From Nocardiopsis xinjiangensis YIM 90004 (GTDB taxonomy: Bacteria; Actinomycetota; Actinomycetes; Streptosporangiales; Streptosporangiaceae): a stretch of 36,695 bases of DNA. The position numbers and the translations under genes were made by a program. Within the stretch, counting starts at the first letter, position 1. Each line of letters opens with the position of its first letter. The stretch spans positions 1 to 36,695 of the forward strand of contig NZ_ANBE01000030.1 in assembly GCF_000341145.1 (NCBI RefSeq). The letters are read 5' to 3'. The notes beneath the pieces are model-generated. The model searched no databases, had not been told where the DNA came from, and saw nothing but the letters and a program-made list of their open reading frames with translations. Positions 24,922 through 34,198 of the stretch are shown piece by piece.

Positions 24922-26450
24922 CGGTCGCCCCCGGGTGCGAGCACGGGCATACCGCCGGGTGCGCCGGACCGTGCCAGGTCGAGCAGCGCGCCGACGTCGA
25001 GGTGGCGTTCCACCAGTTCCCCGAGCAGGTCCAGCCGCTGTTCCCGGGCAGCGGGGAAGTCCGTGCCGGAGGGTTCACGGCCGAGGGTGCGGCCCAGGAA
25101 AGCGGCCCGGAAGGCGTTGCCCTCCAGGCTCCCGTGCCACATGGTCCCGTAGACGTTTCCCGAACGGACCCCGCCCAGGAACTCCTCGTCCCCGTTCCCG
25201 ACGGTGATCCGTCCGTGGTGGATCTCGTACCCGTGCGCGGGCGCCCCGAGCGCGGTCCCCGACGGCAGGCGCAGGGTCTTGTCGGCCGTGAAGTCCGTAC
25301 ATACGTCGAGCAGTCCGAGCCCTTCCGCGCGCGCACCGGGCTCGGCCTCGACACCGCCGGTGTCGGCGATGCTCCTGCCGAGCATCTGGAACCCGCCGCA
25401 CACCCCGAGCAGCGGCCGCCCGCGCCGCACGTGCTCGTGCAACGCCCGGTCGAGGCCGCGCGAGCGCAGCCACGCCAGGTCGGCGAGGGTGGAGCGGCTC
25501 CCGGGCAGCACCACCAGGTCCGCGTCGGACAGGTCCTGCGGGGAGGAGGCGAACACGACGTCGATCCCCGGTTCCAACCCGAGGGCGTCGGCGTCGGTGA
25601 AGTTGCTGATCCGCGGCAGGCGCACCACCGCGACGCGGCGCACGGGCCCGGCCCCGCCCTCCGCCTCGTCCCCGGACCGGCGCGCCGTCAGGTCGAGGGC
25701 GTCCTCGGAGTCGAGCCACACCTCGGGGTCCCACGGCAGCGTGCCGTACACCCGGCGGCCGGTGAGGCGTTCGAGGTCCGCCAGTCCCGGCCGCAGCAGC
25801 CCGGGGTCCCCCCGGAACTTGTTGACCACGAAACCCGGGATCAACGCCTGGTCGGCGGCCTCCAGCAGGCCGACCGTGCCGTAGAGCGCGGCGAAGACCC
25901 CGCCGCGGTCGATGTCGCCGACCACCACCGCGGGTATCCCCGCGTGGCGGGCCAACCCCATGTTCACGTAGTCGCCCGCGCGCAGATTGATCTCGGCCGG
26001 GCTGCCTGCCCCCTCGGCCACGACGACGTCGTAGCGGGAGACCAGGTCGTCGAAGGCCGCGTGGGCGGCCTTCGCCAGATGTCGGCGCCCCTGCTCCCAG
26101 CCGGTGGAGGACAGGTCCCCGGCGGGGTGGCCCATGAGCACGGCGTGGCTGCGCCGGTCGGTGCCGGGTTTGAGCAGCACCGGGTTCATCGCGGGCTCCG
26201 GGGTCGCCTCCGCCGCCAGCGCCTGTACCCACTGGGCCCGGCCCATCTCCGCGGGGCGCCCGTCCTGCCCGTGACAGACCATGGAGTTGTTGGACATGTT
26301 CTGGGCCTTGTACGGCGCGACCTTCACGCCGCGGCGGGCGAAGGCTCGGCACAATCCGGTGGTGAGGACGCTCTTGCCGGCGTCGGAGGTCGCACCGGCC
26401 ACCAGCAGACCACCGCCCCCGCGGTCCTTCTGCGCGCGCGTCCCGCTCAC
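24918..26450 (-). CDS. cobQ: Cobyric acid synthase
   Basis: CobQ amidates carboxylates b, d, e and g of adenosylcobyrinic acid a,c-diamide with glutamine and ATP. The 510-aa length is normal. The N-terminal domain shows [23 protein letters not shown] and [11 protein letters not shown]. The glutaminase domain has its nucleophile C351 in [10 protein letters not shown] and the HGYEIHHGR motif. The GTG start at 26450 is supported by a 4-nt overlap with the cobF stop and by homology from SGTRAQ onward. The frame stays open upstream but is antisense-type shadow over cobF. Cytosolic. Confidence 0.95.
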   Translation of the reverse strand: MSGTRAQKDRGGGGLLVAGATSDAGKSVLTTGLCRAFARRGVKVAPYKAQNMSNNSMVCHGQDGRPAEMGRAQWVQALAAEATPEPAMNPVLLKPGTDRRSHAVLMGHPAGDLSSTGWEQGRRHLAKAAHAAFDDLVSRYDVVVAEGAGSPAEINLRAGDYVNMGLARHAGIPAVVVGDIDRGGVFAALYGTVGLLEAADQALIPGFVVNKFRGDPGLLRPGLADLERLTGRRVYGTLPWDPEVWLDSEDALDLTARRSGDEAEGGAGPVRRVAVVRLPRISNFTDADALGLEPGIDVVFASSPQDLSDADLVVLPGSRSTLADLAWLRSRGLDRALHEHVRRGRPLLGVCGGFQMLGRSIADTGGVEAEPGARAEGLGLLDVCTDFTADKTLRLPSGTALGAPAHGYEIHHGRITVGNGDEEFLGGVRSGNVYGTMWHGSLEGNAFRAAFLGRTLGREPSGTDFPAAREQRLDLLGELVERHLDVGALLDLARSGAPGGMPVLAPGGDR

Positions 26451-27172
26451 GAGGGCCTCCTCAGCAACGCGGTGTCCATGACCCAGCCGGCCCGTTCCTT
26501 CGCGCGGGCCCGGGCCGCACCGATCTCCGGGAGCACGTCGGCGACGCGTCCGGCGACCAGTTCCTCGGTGCCGGTCCCGAGGTTGGCACCCCACCAGACC
26601 GACCACTCCTCCAGCCCTTGGAAGGCGGGCCGGGCCCCGAGCACGACGACGATGTTGTCCTGCCCGGCGGCCACGGCCTCCGCCAACCTGCGCTGCGGGG
26701 TGACGTGGACCGGCCGGCCGACCTCGTGCAGCACGAGCCGGTGCCGGGCCGCGAGGAGCTGCGGGGCGCTGATCCCGGGCAGCACGTCGTACTCCACGGG
26801 AACCTCGCCCCGCTCGCCGATGCGCGCCACGATCCGCAGCACCGAGTCGTACAGGGACGGATCGCCCCAGACCAGGAAGGCCGCGCTTCCGCCCCGTTCT
26901 GCCAGCACCTGCTCGAAGGCGCGCACCCGCGCCTCGTGCCAGTCGGCGACCGCCGCCCGGTAGTCGGCCGGTGCGTCGCGGTCGCGTTCGGGGTCGGCAA
27001 CGGCCACCAACGGCAACCCGTGGGCCTCGCACACGGCCCGCCGCAGCTCGAACAGCCCGTCGTCCTCCCGTTTGCGGGCCGCCACCGCGTAATCGCATCC
27101 GCGCAGCGCGGCGGCGGCCTCCGGGGTGAGCTGCTGCGGACCCATGCCGATCCCGATGACACGGACCCTCAT
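26447..27172 (-). CDS. cobF: Precorrin-6A synthase (deacetylating)
   Basis: CobF methylates C1 of precorrin-5 and releases the extruded acetyl unit, giving precorrin-6A. It is specific to the aerobic-type pathway and is patchy in actinobacteria. The 241-aa protein has the SAM-methyltransferase opening VIGIGMGPQQLTPEAAAAL, the AARKREDDGLFELR stretch, LVWGDPSLYDSVLRI and PGISAPQLLAARHRL. ATG at 27172 overlaps the cobN stop by 4 nt, and its own stop overlaps the cobQ GTG. Its presence with CobG, CobK and CobN supports the late-cobalt route. Confidence 0.93.
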   Translation of the reverse strand: MRVRVIGIGMGPQQLTPEAAAALRGCDYAVAARKREDDGLFELRRAVCEAHGLPLVAVADPERDRDAPADYRAAVADWHEARVRAFEQVLAERGGSAAFLVWGDPSLYDSVLRIVARIGERGEVPVEYDVLPGISAPQLLAARHRLVLHEVGRPVHVTPQRRLAEAVAAGQDNIVVVLGARPAFQGLEEWSVWWGANLGTGTEELVAGRVADVLPEIGAARARAKERAGWVMDTALLRRPS

Positions 27173-30100
27173 TCGGACCGTTCCTCGATGTCGCCCTCGA
27201 CCTCGAGGTACACCTCGGACAACGCCTGGAGGGTCTCCGGGGCCGGTTCGGCCCACAGGCCGCGCCGGGCCGCCTCGTTCAGGCGCTCGACGATGCCGTT
27301 GAGCGCCCACGGGTTGGAGCGGCGCATGAACTCCTGGGTCTCCTCGTCGAGCACGTACTCGGCGGCGAGCTTCTCATACATCCAGTCGTGCACGACCCCG
27401 GCGGTGGCGTCGAAGCCGAAGAGGTAGTCGACGGTCGCGGCCAGTTCGAAGGCGCCCTTGTACCCGTGGCGCCGCATCGCCGCGATCCAGCGCGGGTTGA
27501 CCACCCGGGCGCGGAACACCCGGGCGGTCTCGTCGGCGAGCGGCCGGGTGCGCACCGCGTCGGGGGTCGTGGAGTCACCGACGTAGGCCTTGGGGTCGGC
27601 GCCCGAGAGCGCGCGCACGGTCGCGATCATGCCGCCGTGGTACTGGAAGTAGTCGTCGGAGTCGGCGATGTCGTGCTCGGCGCTGTCGACATTCTTCGCG
27701 GCGACCTTGATGCGCCGGTAGTTGGTGCGCATGTCGTCGGCGGCCGGGACGCCGTCGAGGCCGCGCCCGTAGGCGTAACCGCCCCAGGCCGTGTACACCT
27801 CGGCGAGATCGCGGTCGTCGTGCCAGTTCCCGGATTCCACGAGTTGCAGGATCCCGGCCCCGTAGGAGCCGGGCGCGGAACCGAAGATCCGGGTGGTGGC
27901 CCGGCGGTGGTCGCCGTGGTCGGCCAGGTCGGCGCGGGCGTGGGCGCGCACGTAGTTGTCCTCGTCGGCTTCGTCGAGGTCGGCGACCAGGGCCACGGCG
28001 TCGTCCAACATGGCGACCACGTGGGGGAAGGCGTCGCGGAAGAACCCCGAGATGCGCACGGTCACGTCGATGCGCGGGCGGCCCAGTTCCCCGAGCGGGA
28101 CGACGTCGAGCTCCTTGACCCGGCGGGAGGCCTCGTCCCACTCGGGGCGGACCCCGAGCAGGGCCAGGACCTCGGCCACGTCGTCGCCGGAGGTGCGCAT
28201 CGCGGAGGTGCCCCACACCGACAGGCCCACGGACCCGGGGTAAGTCCCGGTCTCCTCCATGTGCCGGCTCAACAGGGATTCGGCCATGGCCTGACCGGTC
28301 TCCCAGGCCAGGCGGGAGGGTACGGCGCGCGGGTCGACGGTGTAGAAGTTCCGTCCGGTCGGCAGCACGTTGACCAGCCCGCGCAGGGGCGAGCCGGAGG
28401 GCCCGGCCGGGACGAACCCGCCGTCGAGGGCGTGGGTGAGGTGATCGAGTTCGTCGGTGGTGCGGGCGAGACGGGGCACGACCTGGTCGGCGGCGAACTC
28501 CAGGACCCGGCGCACGTCGGGGTCCTCGTGCAGGTCTGCGGCCGCGGAACGGTCCCAGCCGGCCTCCTCCATCCGTTCGACCAGTTCACGGGCGCGCGCC
28601 TCGGCCTCGTCGACCTCGTTCGTGGGGGCGTCCCCCTTCAGGCCCAGGGCGGAGCGGAGTCCGGGCACGGCGGCGCCGATCCCGCCCCAGACCTGGGCGG
28701 CGCGCAGGACGGCCAGGGCGAGGTTGACCCGGGGTTCGCCCTCCGGCGCCTCGCCGAGCACGTGCAGGCCGTCGCGGATCTGGGTGTCCTTGATCTCGCA
28801 CAGCCAGCCGTCGACGTGGAGCAGGAAGTCGTCGAACTCCTCGTCGTCGGGGCGCTCCTCCAGCCCCAGGTCGCGGTGGAGTTCGGCGGCGCGCATGAGC
28901 GACCAGATCTCGGCGCGGATCGCGGGGAGTTTGGCCGGGTCCATCGCGGCGATGTTGGCGTGCTCGTCCATGAGCTGTTCCAGGCGGGCGATGTCGCCGT
29001 AGCTCTCGGCGCGGGCCATGGGCGGGACGAGGTGGTCGACGATGGTGGCGTGTGCGCGGCGCTTGGCCTGGGCGCCCTCACCCGGGTCGTTGACCAGGAA
29101 CGGGTAGATGAGCGGCAGGTCGCCGAGGGCCGCGTCGGGCCCGCAGTCGGCGGACAGGGCGGCGTCCTTGCCCGGGAGCCATTCCAGCGACCCGTGCTTG
29201 CCGAGGTGGACGACGGCGTCGGCGCCGAACCCGTGCTCCAGCCACCGGTAGGCGGCCAGGTAGTGGTGGCTCGGGGGCAGCTCGGGGTCGTGGTAGATCG
29301 CGATGGGGTTCTCGCCGAAACCGCGCGGGGGCTGGACCAGGACCACGACGTTTCCGGCCCGGAGCGCGGCCAGGACGAGTTCGCCCTCGTCGTTGACGTA
29401 GAGCTTGCCCGGGGCGGGACCCCAGGTCTGGGCCATGGCGTCCTTGAGGGAGGACGGGAGGTGCTCGGTCCACTCGGCGTACTGCTCGGGGGTGATGCGC
29501 ACCTGCGCCTCGGTCATCTGGGCCGTGGTGAGCCAGTCCTCGTCCTGGCCGCCGGCCTCGATGAGGGTGTGCATGAGCTTGTCGCCGGCCTCGGTGTCGT
29601 CGGGCAGGTCCAGGCCGGGCAGGGCGTCGGGGTCGCCCAGGTCGTAGCCTTCCGCACGCAGGCGCCGCAGCAGGCGCACCAGGGAACGGGGGGTGTCGAG
29701 ACCGACCGCGTTGCCGATCCGGGCGTGTTTGGTCGGGTAGGCCGACAGAACGACGGCGATGCGTTTCTCGGCGGCCGGGACGTGGCGCAGGCGGGCGTGG
29801 GAGGCGGCGATCCCGGCCAGGCGGGCGCAACGCTCGGGGTCGGCGGTGTAGCGGGGCAGCCCGTCCTCGTCGATCTCCTTGAAGGAGAACGGCACGGTGA
29901 TGATGCGGCCGTCGAACTCGGGGATCGCGACCTGGGTGGCGGAGTCGAGCGGGCTGACCCCCTCGGCGGTCTCCACCCAGTCGGCGCGGGAGCTGGTCAG
30001 GCACAGCCCCTGCAGGACCGGGACGTCGAGGGCGGCGATGCGTTCCACGTCCCAGGCCTCGTCGTCCCCACCGGCGCTCGCGGAGGCGGGGGTACTGCCG

Positions 30101-30759
30101 CCGGCGGCCAGGACCGTCACGATGAGGAGGTCGAAGCGGCGCAGCGCCTCGAACAGGTCGTCGGGCGCCGAACGCAGGGAACCGGCGAAGACCGGAACGC
30201 CCACGGCCCGTCCGGTGGCGTCGACCGCGTCGGCCAGGGCGTGCGCGAACGCGGTGTTCCCGCCGGCCTCGTGGGCGCGGTAGTAGAGAATGCCGACCTC
30301 GGGCAGGGACGGGTCCTGCGGGTACTCGCGTTCGGCCGTGCCCCACAGGGGCACGTGGTGCGGAGGTTCGAACCCCTCGCCGGTCAGCAGCACGGTGTCG
30401 GACAGGAACGCGTGCAGGCGGGCGAGGTTGGTGGGCCCGCCCTCGGCCAGGTACCGGTGGGCGTCGGTGACCACGCCCATCGGGACCGTGGAGTGTTCCA
30501 TCAGCTCGGCGCTGGGCTGTTGTTCACCGCTGATCACCACCAGCGGGGTGCCGCGCTCGCGGACCGCGGCCAGGCCCGGCCACAGGTCGTGCGGGGAACC
30601 CAACTGCCGCACCACGACGAGGTCGGCGCCCTCGACGGCGTCGGTGAGTTCGGTCTCCGATGCGCGCGAGGGGTTGGCCCACACGTACGTGGCGCCACTG
30701 GACCGCGCTGAGAGCAGATCGGTGTCGGACGTGGAAAGCAGAGCGACCCGTACCGTCAT
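27169..30759 (-). CDS. cobN: Cobaltochelatase large subunit
   Basis: CobN is the catalytic subunit that inserts Co(II) into hydrogenobyrinic acid a,c-diamide; it is related to magnesium chelatase ChlH/BchH. The 1196-aa length is typical. Recognisable segments include VGILYYRAHEAGGNTAFAHA, VVLSAYPTKHARIGNAVGLDTP, YLAAYRWLEHGFGADAVVHLGKHGSLEWLPGK split by a conserved His-Gly-Ser, and RWIAAMRRHGYKGAFELAATVDYLFGFDAT near the end. ATG at 30759 has GGAGG at 30768-30772 (minus strand). It heads a four-gene operon (cobN-F-Q-K) with 4-nt overlaps throughout, behind its own cobalamin riboswitch. Its ATPase partner is probably the ChlI/ChlD fusion at 18012. Confidence 0.96.
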   Translation of the reverse strand: MTVRVALLSTSDTDLLSARSSGATYVWANPSRASETELTDAVEGADLVVVRQLGSPHDLWPGLAAVRERGTPLVVISGEQQPSAELMEHSTVPMGVVTDAHRYLAEGGPTNLARLHAFLSDTVLLTGEGFEPPHHVPLWGTAEREYPQDPSLPEVGILYYRAHEAGGNTAFAHALADAVDATGRAVGVPVFAGSLRSAPDDLFEALRRFDLLIVTVLAAGGSTPASASAGGDDEAWDVERIAALDVPVLQGLCLTSSRADWVETAEGVSPLDSATQVAIPEFDGRIITVPFSFKEIDEDGLPRYTADPERCARLAGIAASHARLRHVPAAEKRIAVVLSAYPTKHARIGNAVGLDTPRSLVRLLRRLRAEGYDLGDPDALPGLDLPDDTEAGDKLMHTLIEAGGQDEDWLTTAQMTEAQVRITPEQYAEWTEHLPSSLKDAMAQTWGPAPGKLYVNDEGELVLAALRAGNVVVLVQPPRGFGENPIAIYHDPELPPSHHYLAAYRWLEHGFGADAVVHLGKHGSLEWLPGKDAALSADCGPDAALGDLPLIYPFLVNDPGEGAQAKRRAHATIVDHLVPPMARAESYGDIARLEQLMDEHANIAAMDPAKLPAIRAEIWSLMRAAELHRDLGLEERPDDEEFDDFLLHVDGWLCEIKDTQIRDGLHVLGEAPEGEPRVNLALAVLRAAQVWGGIGAAVPGLRSALGLKGDAPTNEVDEAEARARELVERMEEAGWDRSAAADLHEDPDVRRVLEFAADQVVPRLARTTDELDHLTHALDGGFVPAGPSGSPLRGLVNVLPTGRNFYTVDPRAVPSRLAWETGQAMAESLLSRHMEETGTYPGSVGLSVWGTSAMRTSGDDVAEVLALLGVRPEWDEASRRVKELDVVPLGELGRPRIDVTVRISGFFRDAFPHVVAMLDDAVALVADLDEADEDNYVRAHARADLADHGDHRRATTRIFGSAPGSYGAGILQLVESGNWHDDRDLAEVYTAWGGYAYGRGLDGVPAADDMRTNYRRIKVAAKNVDSAEHDIADSDDYFQYHGGMIATVRALSGADPKAYVGDSTTPDAVRTRPLADETARVFRARVVNPRWIAAMRRHGYKGAFELAATVDYLFGFDATAGVVHDWMYEKLAAEYVLDEETQEFMRRSNPWALNGIVERLNEAARRGLWAEPAPETLQALSEVYLEVEGDIEERSE

Positions 30760-30814
30760 GGTCGGCTTCCTCCCCAGGGGTTCTCGCCCCGTCGTTGGTC
30801 GGACCGTTCGCGGA

Positions 30815-30911
30815 CAGTGTCTGGCTGGCCCCTCTCGGAGGCTTCACAGTGGCGGAACCGCCCCGGACTCGCACCGGGTTCCTGTGCCACGAACGAAGAG
30901 CTCACACACTA
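30815..30911 (-). promoter_or_regulatory. Cobalamin riboswitch upstream of cobN
   Basis: Read on the minus strand, the blocks are GGCACAGGAACCCGGTGCGAG (ending near 30871), TCCGGGGCGG, CGCCACTGTGAAG and AGCCAGACACTG (30815-30826). AGTGT at the 5' end can pair with ACACT at the 3' end as P1. It is a compact aptamer, unlike the long forms upstream of cobG and the importer. A TAGTGT -10-like element overlaps its 5' edge (30906-30911). It sits 55 nt before cobN and would repress cobN-F-Q-K when cobalamin is abundant. Confidence 0.85.
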
Positions 30912-31006
30912 ACCGGCGTCGGATGAACGGTGCACGACGGGGCCCGGACTCGCGCATGCCCCTGCCCACGCAGGGCGACAATGCGACGACTTCTACTCAC
31001 CCCCGG

Positions 31007-31810
31007 TCACAGGGGCGTGTCCCGGCGCCGCAGGAACCGGATCGCGGGACGGTCACCGTCGAAGGTGACCTCCGCACGGACCCCGTAGACCTCGCCGATG
31101 AGCTCCGGGGTCAGCACCTGCCCCGGAGTGCCCTCCGCCACGGCCCGGCCGTCCCGGAGCACGAGGAGCCGGTCGCAGTACATCGCGGCCAGGTTGAGGT
31201 CGTGCAGCGCGATCACCGTGGTGACCGGCAGGCTCACGGCCAGTTCCAACAGGTCGAGCTGGTACTGGATGTCGAGATGGTTGGTGGGCTCGTCGAGCAG
31301 GAGCTCACTGGGTTCCTGAGCCAGGGCACGGGCGATCTGGACCCGTTGGCGTTCTCCACCGGAAAGGGTGTGCCAGGGCTGTTCGGCGCGGCCGGCGAGG
31401 CCGGTTCGTCCCAGAGCCGTGTCGACCGCGCGCCGGTCGTCGGCGGTGGCCGGGGCCCACGCACGGCGGTGGGGGATCCGTCCGAGGGCGACGACGTCGC
31501 GGACGGTCATCTCGGTCTGGGTGTGGGAGTTCTGCTGGACCACGGCCACACGCCGCGCCACGGCCCGGCGGCCCACGCGCGGCAACGGGTCCCCGTCGAG
31601 GGTGACCGTGCCTGCGGTGGGGCCGAGGACCCCGGCGAGGATCCGGAGGAGGGTGGATTTACCGGAACCGTTGGGACCCAACAGACCGACGGTCTCCCCC
31701 GGACGCGGGTCGAGGGTGACTCCGTCGAGCACGGTGCGCTCACCGATCCGGCGCACCACGGCCTCGGCGCGCAGACGGCCGCCTTCGGGCACGGGGGCCG
31801 GGGAGCTCAT
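31007..31810 (-). CDS. BtuD/FepC-like ABC importer ATPase
   Basis: The ATPase of a metal-chelate/corrinoid importer, 267 aa, cytoplasmic face of the membrane. Walker A is GPNGSGKST (45-53), followed by a Q-loop (VVQQNSHTQTEMTVRDVV), LSGGERQRVQIARAL signature, Walker B LLLDEPTNHLD and the H-loop ALHDLNLAAMYCDRL. These define the FepC/BtuD class. ATG at 31810 overlaps the permease stop by 4 nt. It is the last gene of the importer operon. The adjacent cobalamin riboswitch (33984) and cob genes suggest corrinoid or cobalt-chelate uptake; a siderophore importer would share the same motifs. Confidence 0.88.
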   Translation of the reverse strand: MSSPAPVPEGGRLRAEAVVRRIGERTVLDGVTLDPRPGETVGLLGPNGSGKSTLLRILAGVLGPTAGTVTLDGDPLPRVGRRAVARRVAVVQQNSHTQTEMTVRDVVALGRIPHRRAWAPATADDRRAVDTALGRTGLAGRAEQPWHTLSGGERQRVQIARALAQEPSELLLDEPTNHLDIQYQLDLLELAVSLPVTTVIALHDLNLAAMYCDRLLVLRDGRAVAEGTPGQVLTPELIGEVYGVRAEVTFDGDRPAIRFLRRRDTPL

Positions 31811-32823
31811 GTCTGCCTCCTGGAGCGGTACAGAACGGCGATGAACGCGGGCACACCGACGAGCGAGGTGACCACGCCCACCGGGATCTCCTGGGGATCC
31901 AGAGCGGTCCGGGCGAGGGTGTCCACCCACACCAGGAACACGGCGCCGATCAGCGCGGCGACCGGCAGGAGGCGGGCGTGCATCGCCCCGGTCAGGATCC
32001 GGGTGGCGTGCGGCAGGATCAGCCCCACGAACCCGACCGCGCCCACGCTGCTGACGAGGGCGGCGGTGAGCAGGGCGGTCGCGGTCAGCAGCAGTACGCG
32101 CGCCCGTGCCACGCGCACACCGAGGGAAGCGGCGGCCTCCTCCCCGAAGGCGAACGCGTCCAACGTGGTGGTGTGGGCCAGGCACACGCCGAGCACGACC
32201 AGCAGAACCGCTCCGCACAGGAGGACGTCGGCCCAGCCCACGTTGCTGAAGGAGCCCAGCAGCCAGAAGAGCACCCCCTGTGTGGTCTCGGCGTCGGCCG
32301 ACAACAGGACGGTGAACGACGTCAGGGCCGAGAAGAGCTGCATCGCCGCGACACCGGACAGCACCACCCGGTCCATGCTCCCGCCGAGGCTGTGGCTGAG
32401 CAGCATGACCATCCCGAAGGAGAGCAGCGCCCCGAGGAAGGCACCCGCGGACAGCGACACCACCCCGGCGCCCCAGCCGAGCACGATCACCGCGACCGCG
32501 CCCGTGGACGCGCCCGAGGAGACCCCGAGCACGAAGGGGTCGGCCAGCGGGTTGCGCAGCAGGGACTGCATGACCGCACCGCACAGGGCCAGCCCCGCCC
32601 CGCACACCGCGGCGATGAGGGTGCGGGGCATCCTCAGGTCCCACACGATGCCGTCCTGGATCGGGGTCAGCGGGCTCTCTCCGACGCCGAGACGCGCGCC
32701 GAGCGAGGTCCACACCCCGGCGGGGGTGATGGATGCGGGGCCGATGGTCACGGTGACCGAGACGGACAACACCAGCGCGGCCAGCCCGCCTGCCAGGAGC
32801 AGGGTCGGTCGGGCGCCTCTCAT
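31807..32823 (-). CDS. BtuC/FecCD-like ABC importer permease
   Basis: A 338-aa integral membrane permease with roughly ten hydrophobic segments. FecCD-family signatures are clear: WDLRMPRTLIAAVCGAGLALCGAVMQSLLRNPLADPFVLGVSSG in pieces near residues 60-105, the WLLGSFSNVGWADV segment, and VGAVGFVGLILPHATR near residue 270, which contacts the ATPase. The mature length is typical. ATG at 32823 overlaps the binding-protein stop by 4 nt, and its stop overlaps the ATPase start. It forms a homodimer in known systems of this family (BtuC2D2F). Confidence 0.88.
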   Translation of the reverse strand: MRGARPTLLLAGGLAALVLSVSVTVTIGPASITPAGVWTSLGARLGVGESPLTPIQDGIVWDLRMPRTLIAAVCGAGLALCGAVMQSLLRNPLADPFVLGVSSGASTGAVAVIVLGWGAGVVSLSAGAFLGALLSFGMVMLLSHSLGGSMDRVVLSGVAAMQLFSALTSFTVLLSADAETTQGVLFWLLGSFSNVGWADVLLCGAVLLVVLGVCLAHTTTLDAFAFGEEAAASLGVRVARARVLLLTATALLTAALVSSVGAVGFVGLILPHATRILTGAMHARLLPVAALIGAVFLVWVDTLARTALDPQEIPVGVVTSLVGVPAFIAVLYRSRRQT

Positions 32824-33908
32824 TCGGCGAGCCCGAGGTCCCGCAACCCGTCGGCCACCTGTTCCACGCCCTCGACGGTGCGGATCGAGGGGTTCATGGC
32901 CTGGCCGCTGAGCAGGACGTAGCGCTCCTCCCGAACAGCGGTCAGTCTGCTGGTGGCGGGGTGGTCCTCGAGGAAGGCGATCTTGTCCTCGGCGGACTCG
33001 GCGGTCTGGGAATCGCGGGTCAGGTCGCCGAGCACGATGGCGTCGGGGTCGCGGTCGGCGACGGTCTCCCAGTTGATCTGGGGCCACTCGTCGTCGGTGT
33101 CGTCGAAGGCGTTCTGTGCGCCGGTCTCCTCCGTGATGGCCCCGGGCGCTCCACAGCAGCCCGCGAGGAAGGGGGACTCGGAGTTGGCGAACCAGTACAT
33201 GAGTGAGACGTCGGAGGCATCGAGGTCCCCGGTCGCGGTGTCCACCCGGTCCTGGAGCTCTGCGACGAGTTCCTCGCCCCGGTCCTCGGCGTCGAAGAGG
33301 TGTGCGAGGTCGTCGATCTCCTCGTACACGGCGTCGAGGGTGAGGGCCTCGGAGCGGGAACCGTCGCCGCCGCTGTCGTTGTCCTTGCCCCAGGCGCAGT
33401 CGGACGGGGAGACGTAGGCGGGCACGCCCAGCTCCTCGAACTGGTCGCGGGTGGCGACCCCTCCCTGGCCGAGGGTGGAGACGAAGGAGGCGCTGACGAA
33501 GTCGGGTTCGGTGTCCAGGACCCGTTCGAAGGAGGGCTGGTTCTCGGCCAGGCGGGGGACCTCCCCGGCCGCCTCCTCCAGGCCTTCCATGACCGGGTCG
33601 GTCCAAGTGGCGCTGCCGGCGAGGCGGTCCTCCAGGCCGAGGGAGAGGAGGATCTCGGTACTGCCCTGGTCGAGGGAGACGGCCCGTTCCGGCGGGGCCT
33701 CGACGGTGACCTCGCGGCCGCAGTTCTGGACGGTCCGCGGGTACCCGGCCGCGTCGGCCTCGGAAGGGTCGGCTCCGGTCCCGTCGGGGGACGTGCAGGC
33801 GGTGAGCAGGAGGGAGGAGGAGAGGAGCACGGCCAGGGGGCGGGACGTACCGCGGGACGGACGACGGGCCCTGCGGGAGAGCGCGTGACGGGACGCGTGT
33901 CGGGACAT
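32820..33908 (-). CDS. BtuF-like importer substrate-binding lipoprotein
   Basis: A 362-aa extracytoplasmic binding protein of the BtuF/FepB class. The lipoprotein signal peptide is basic (many Arg) then hydrophobic (LAVLLSSSLLLTAC), with the lipid-modified cysteine at residue 38. The mature part has AVSLDQGSTEILLSLGLEDRLAGSATW and a long helix-linked second lobe. It contains several cysteines (NCGRE, SDCAWG, AGCCGAPG), more than typical BtuF, possibly forming disulfides or contacting the ligand. I chose ATG at 33908 because the longer frame begins inside the riboswitch. It is the first gene of the importer operon, directly behind a cobalamin riboswitch, so a corrinoid is the likely ligand. 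Confidence 0.85.
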   Translation of the reverse strand: MSRHASRHALSRRARRPSRGTSRPLAVLLSSSLLLTACTSPDGTGADPSEADAAGYPRTVQNCGREVTVEAPPERAVSLDQGSTEILLSLGLEDRLAGSATWTDPVMEGLEEAAGEVPRLAENQPSFERVLDTEPDFVSASFVSTLGQGGVATRDQFEELGVPAYVSPSDCAWGKDNDSGGDGSRSEALTLDAVYEEIDDLAHLFDAEDRGEELVAELQDRVDTATGDLDASDVSLMYWFANSESPFLAGCCGAPGAITEETGAQNAFDDTDDEWPQINWETVADRDPDAIVLGDLTRDSQTAESAEDKIAFLEDHPATSRLTAVREERYVLLSGQAMNPSIRTVEGVEQVADGLRDLGLAE

Positions 33909-33961
33909 GGGTGGGCCTCGGAAGGGTCGGGGCTCGAGCGCGGAGCCTGGCTTCGGGTGCA

Positions 33962-33980
33962 CCCGTGCGCGGGGCACGGG
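33962..33980 (-). terminator. Hairpin in the importer leader (possible expression platform)
   Basis: CCCGTGC (33962-33968) and GCACGGG (33974-33980) form a 7-bp stem with a 5-nt loop immediately after the aptamer in the direction of transcription. It could act as a terminator or anti-terminator partner of the riboswitch. No T tract is visible. Confidence 0.4.
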
Positions 33981-33983
33981 GAT

Positions 33984-34164
33984 ACCAGCAGGTCTTCGGA
34001 CTCGGGTTCATCCGGACGGAGCGCCTTCCCGGGTGGCACGTCCCGACCCTGCGGTCGCGGCGGTCCTTCCCAGTGGCACGTGTGCCCCGCCCGTCCCCCT
34101 CACCGCTGCGCGTCAGTTCCGGATTCGCACCGGATTCCCTGGCCACATACGTGGTTCGACTGGC
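33984..34164 (-). promoter_or_regulatory. Cobalamin riboswitch upstream of the importer operon
   Basis: On the minus strand the order is CAGGGAATCCGGTGCGAATCC, ACTGACGCGCAGCGGTGAGG, GCCACTGGGAAGG, then AGTCCGAAGACCTGCTGG ending at 33985. Several blocks are identical to the cobG riboswitch, including the flanking GGCCAGTCGAA. P1 can form between GCCAG and CTGGT. It ends 76 nt before the start codon of the binding protein. Confidence 0.9.
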
Positions 34165-34170
34165 CGGGGC

Positions 34171-34198
34171 AGAGTACCAAGTCTCACCATTCGTCCAG
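34171..34198 (-). promoter_or_regulatory. Possible promoter of the importer operon
   Basis: On the minus strand CTGGAC (34193-34198) lies 16 nt before TACTCT (34171-34176), a TAnnnT -10 element. The same GGTACTCT occurs at the same distance before the cobG riboswitch. The -35 match is only moderate. Confidence 0.4.

Noticed and set aside
27388..30711. A very long open frame (over 1100 codons) on the plus strand opposite cobN
   Set aside because: High-G+C genes leave long open antisense frames. The translation is rich in Gly/Val/His/Gln without domains, and cobN on the minus strand is certain.
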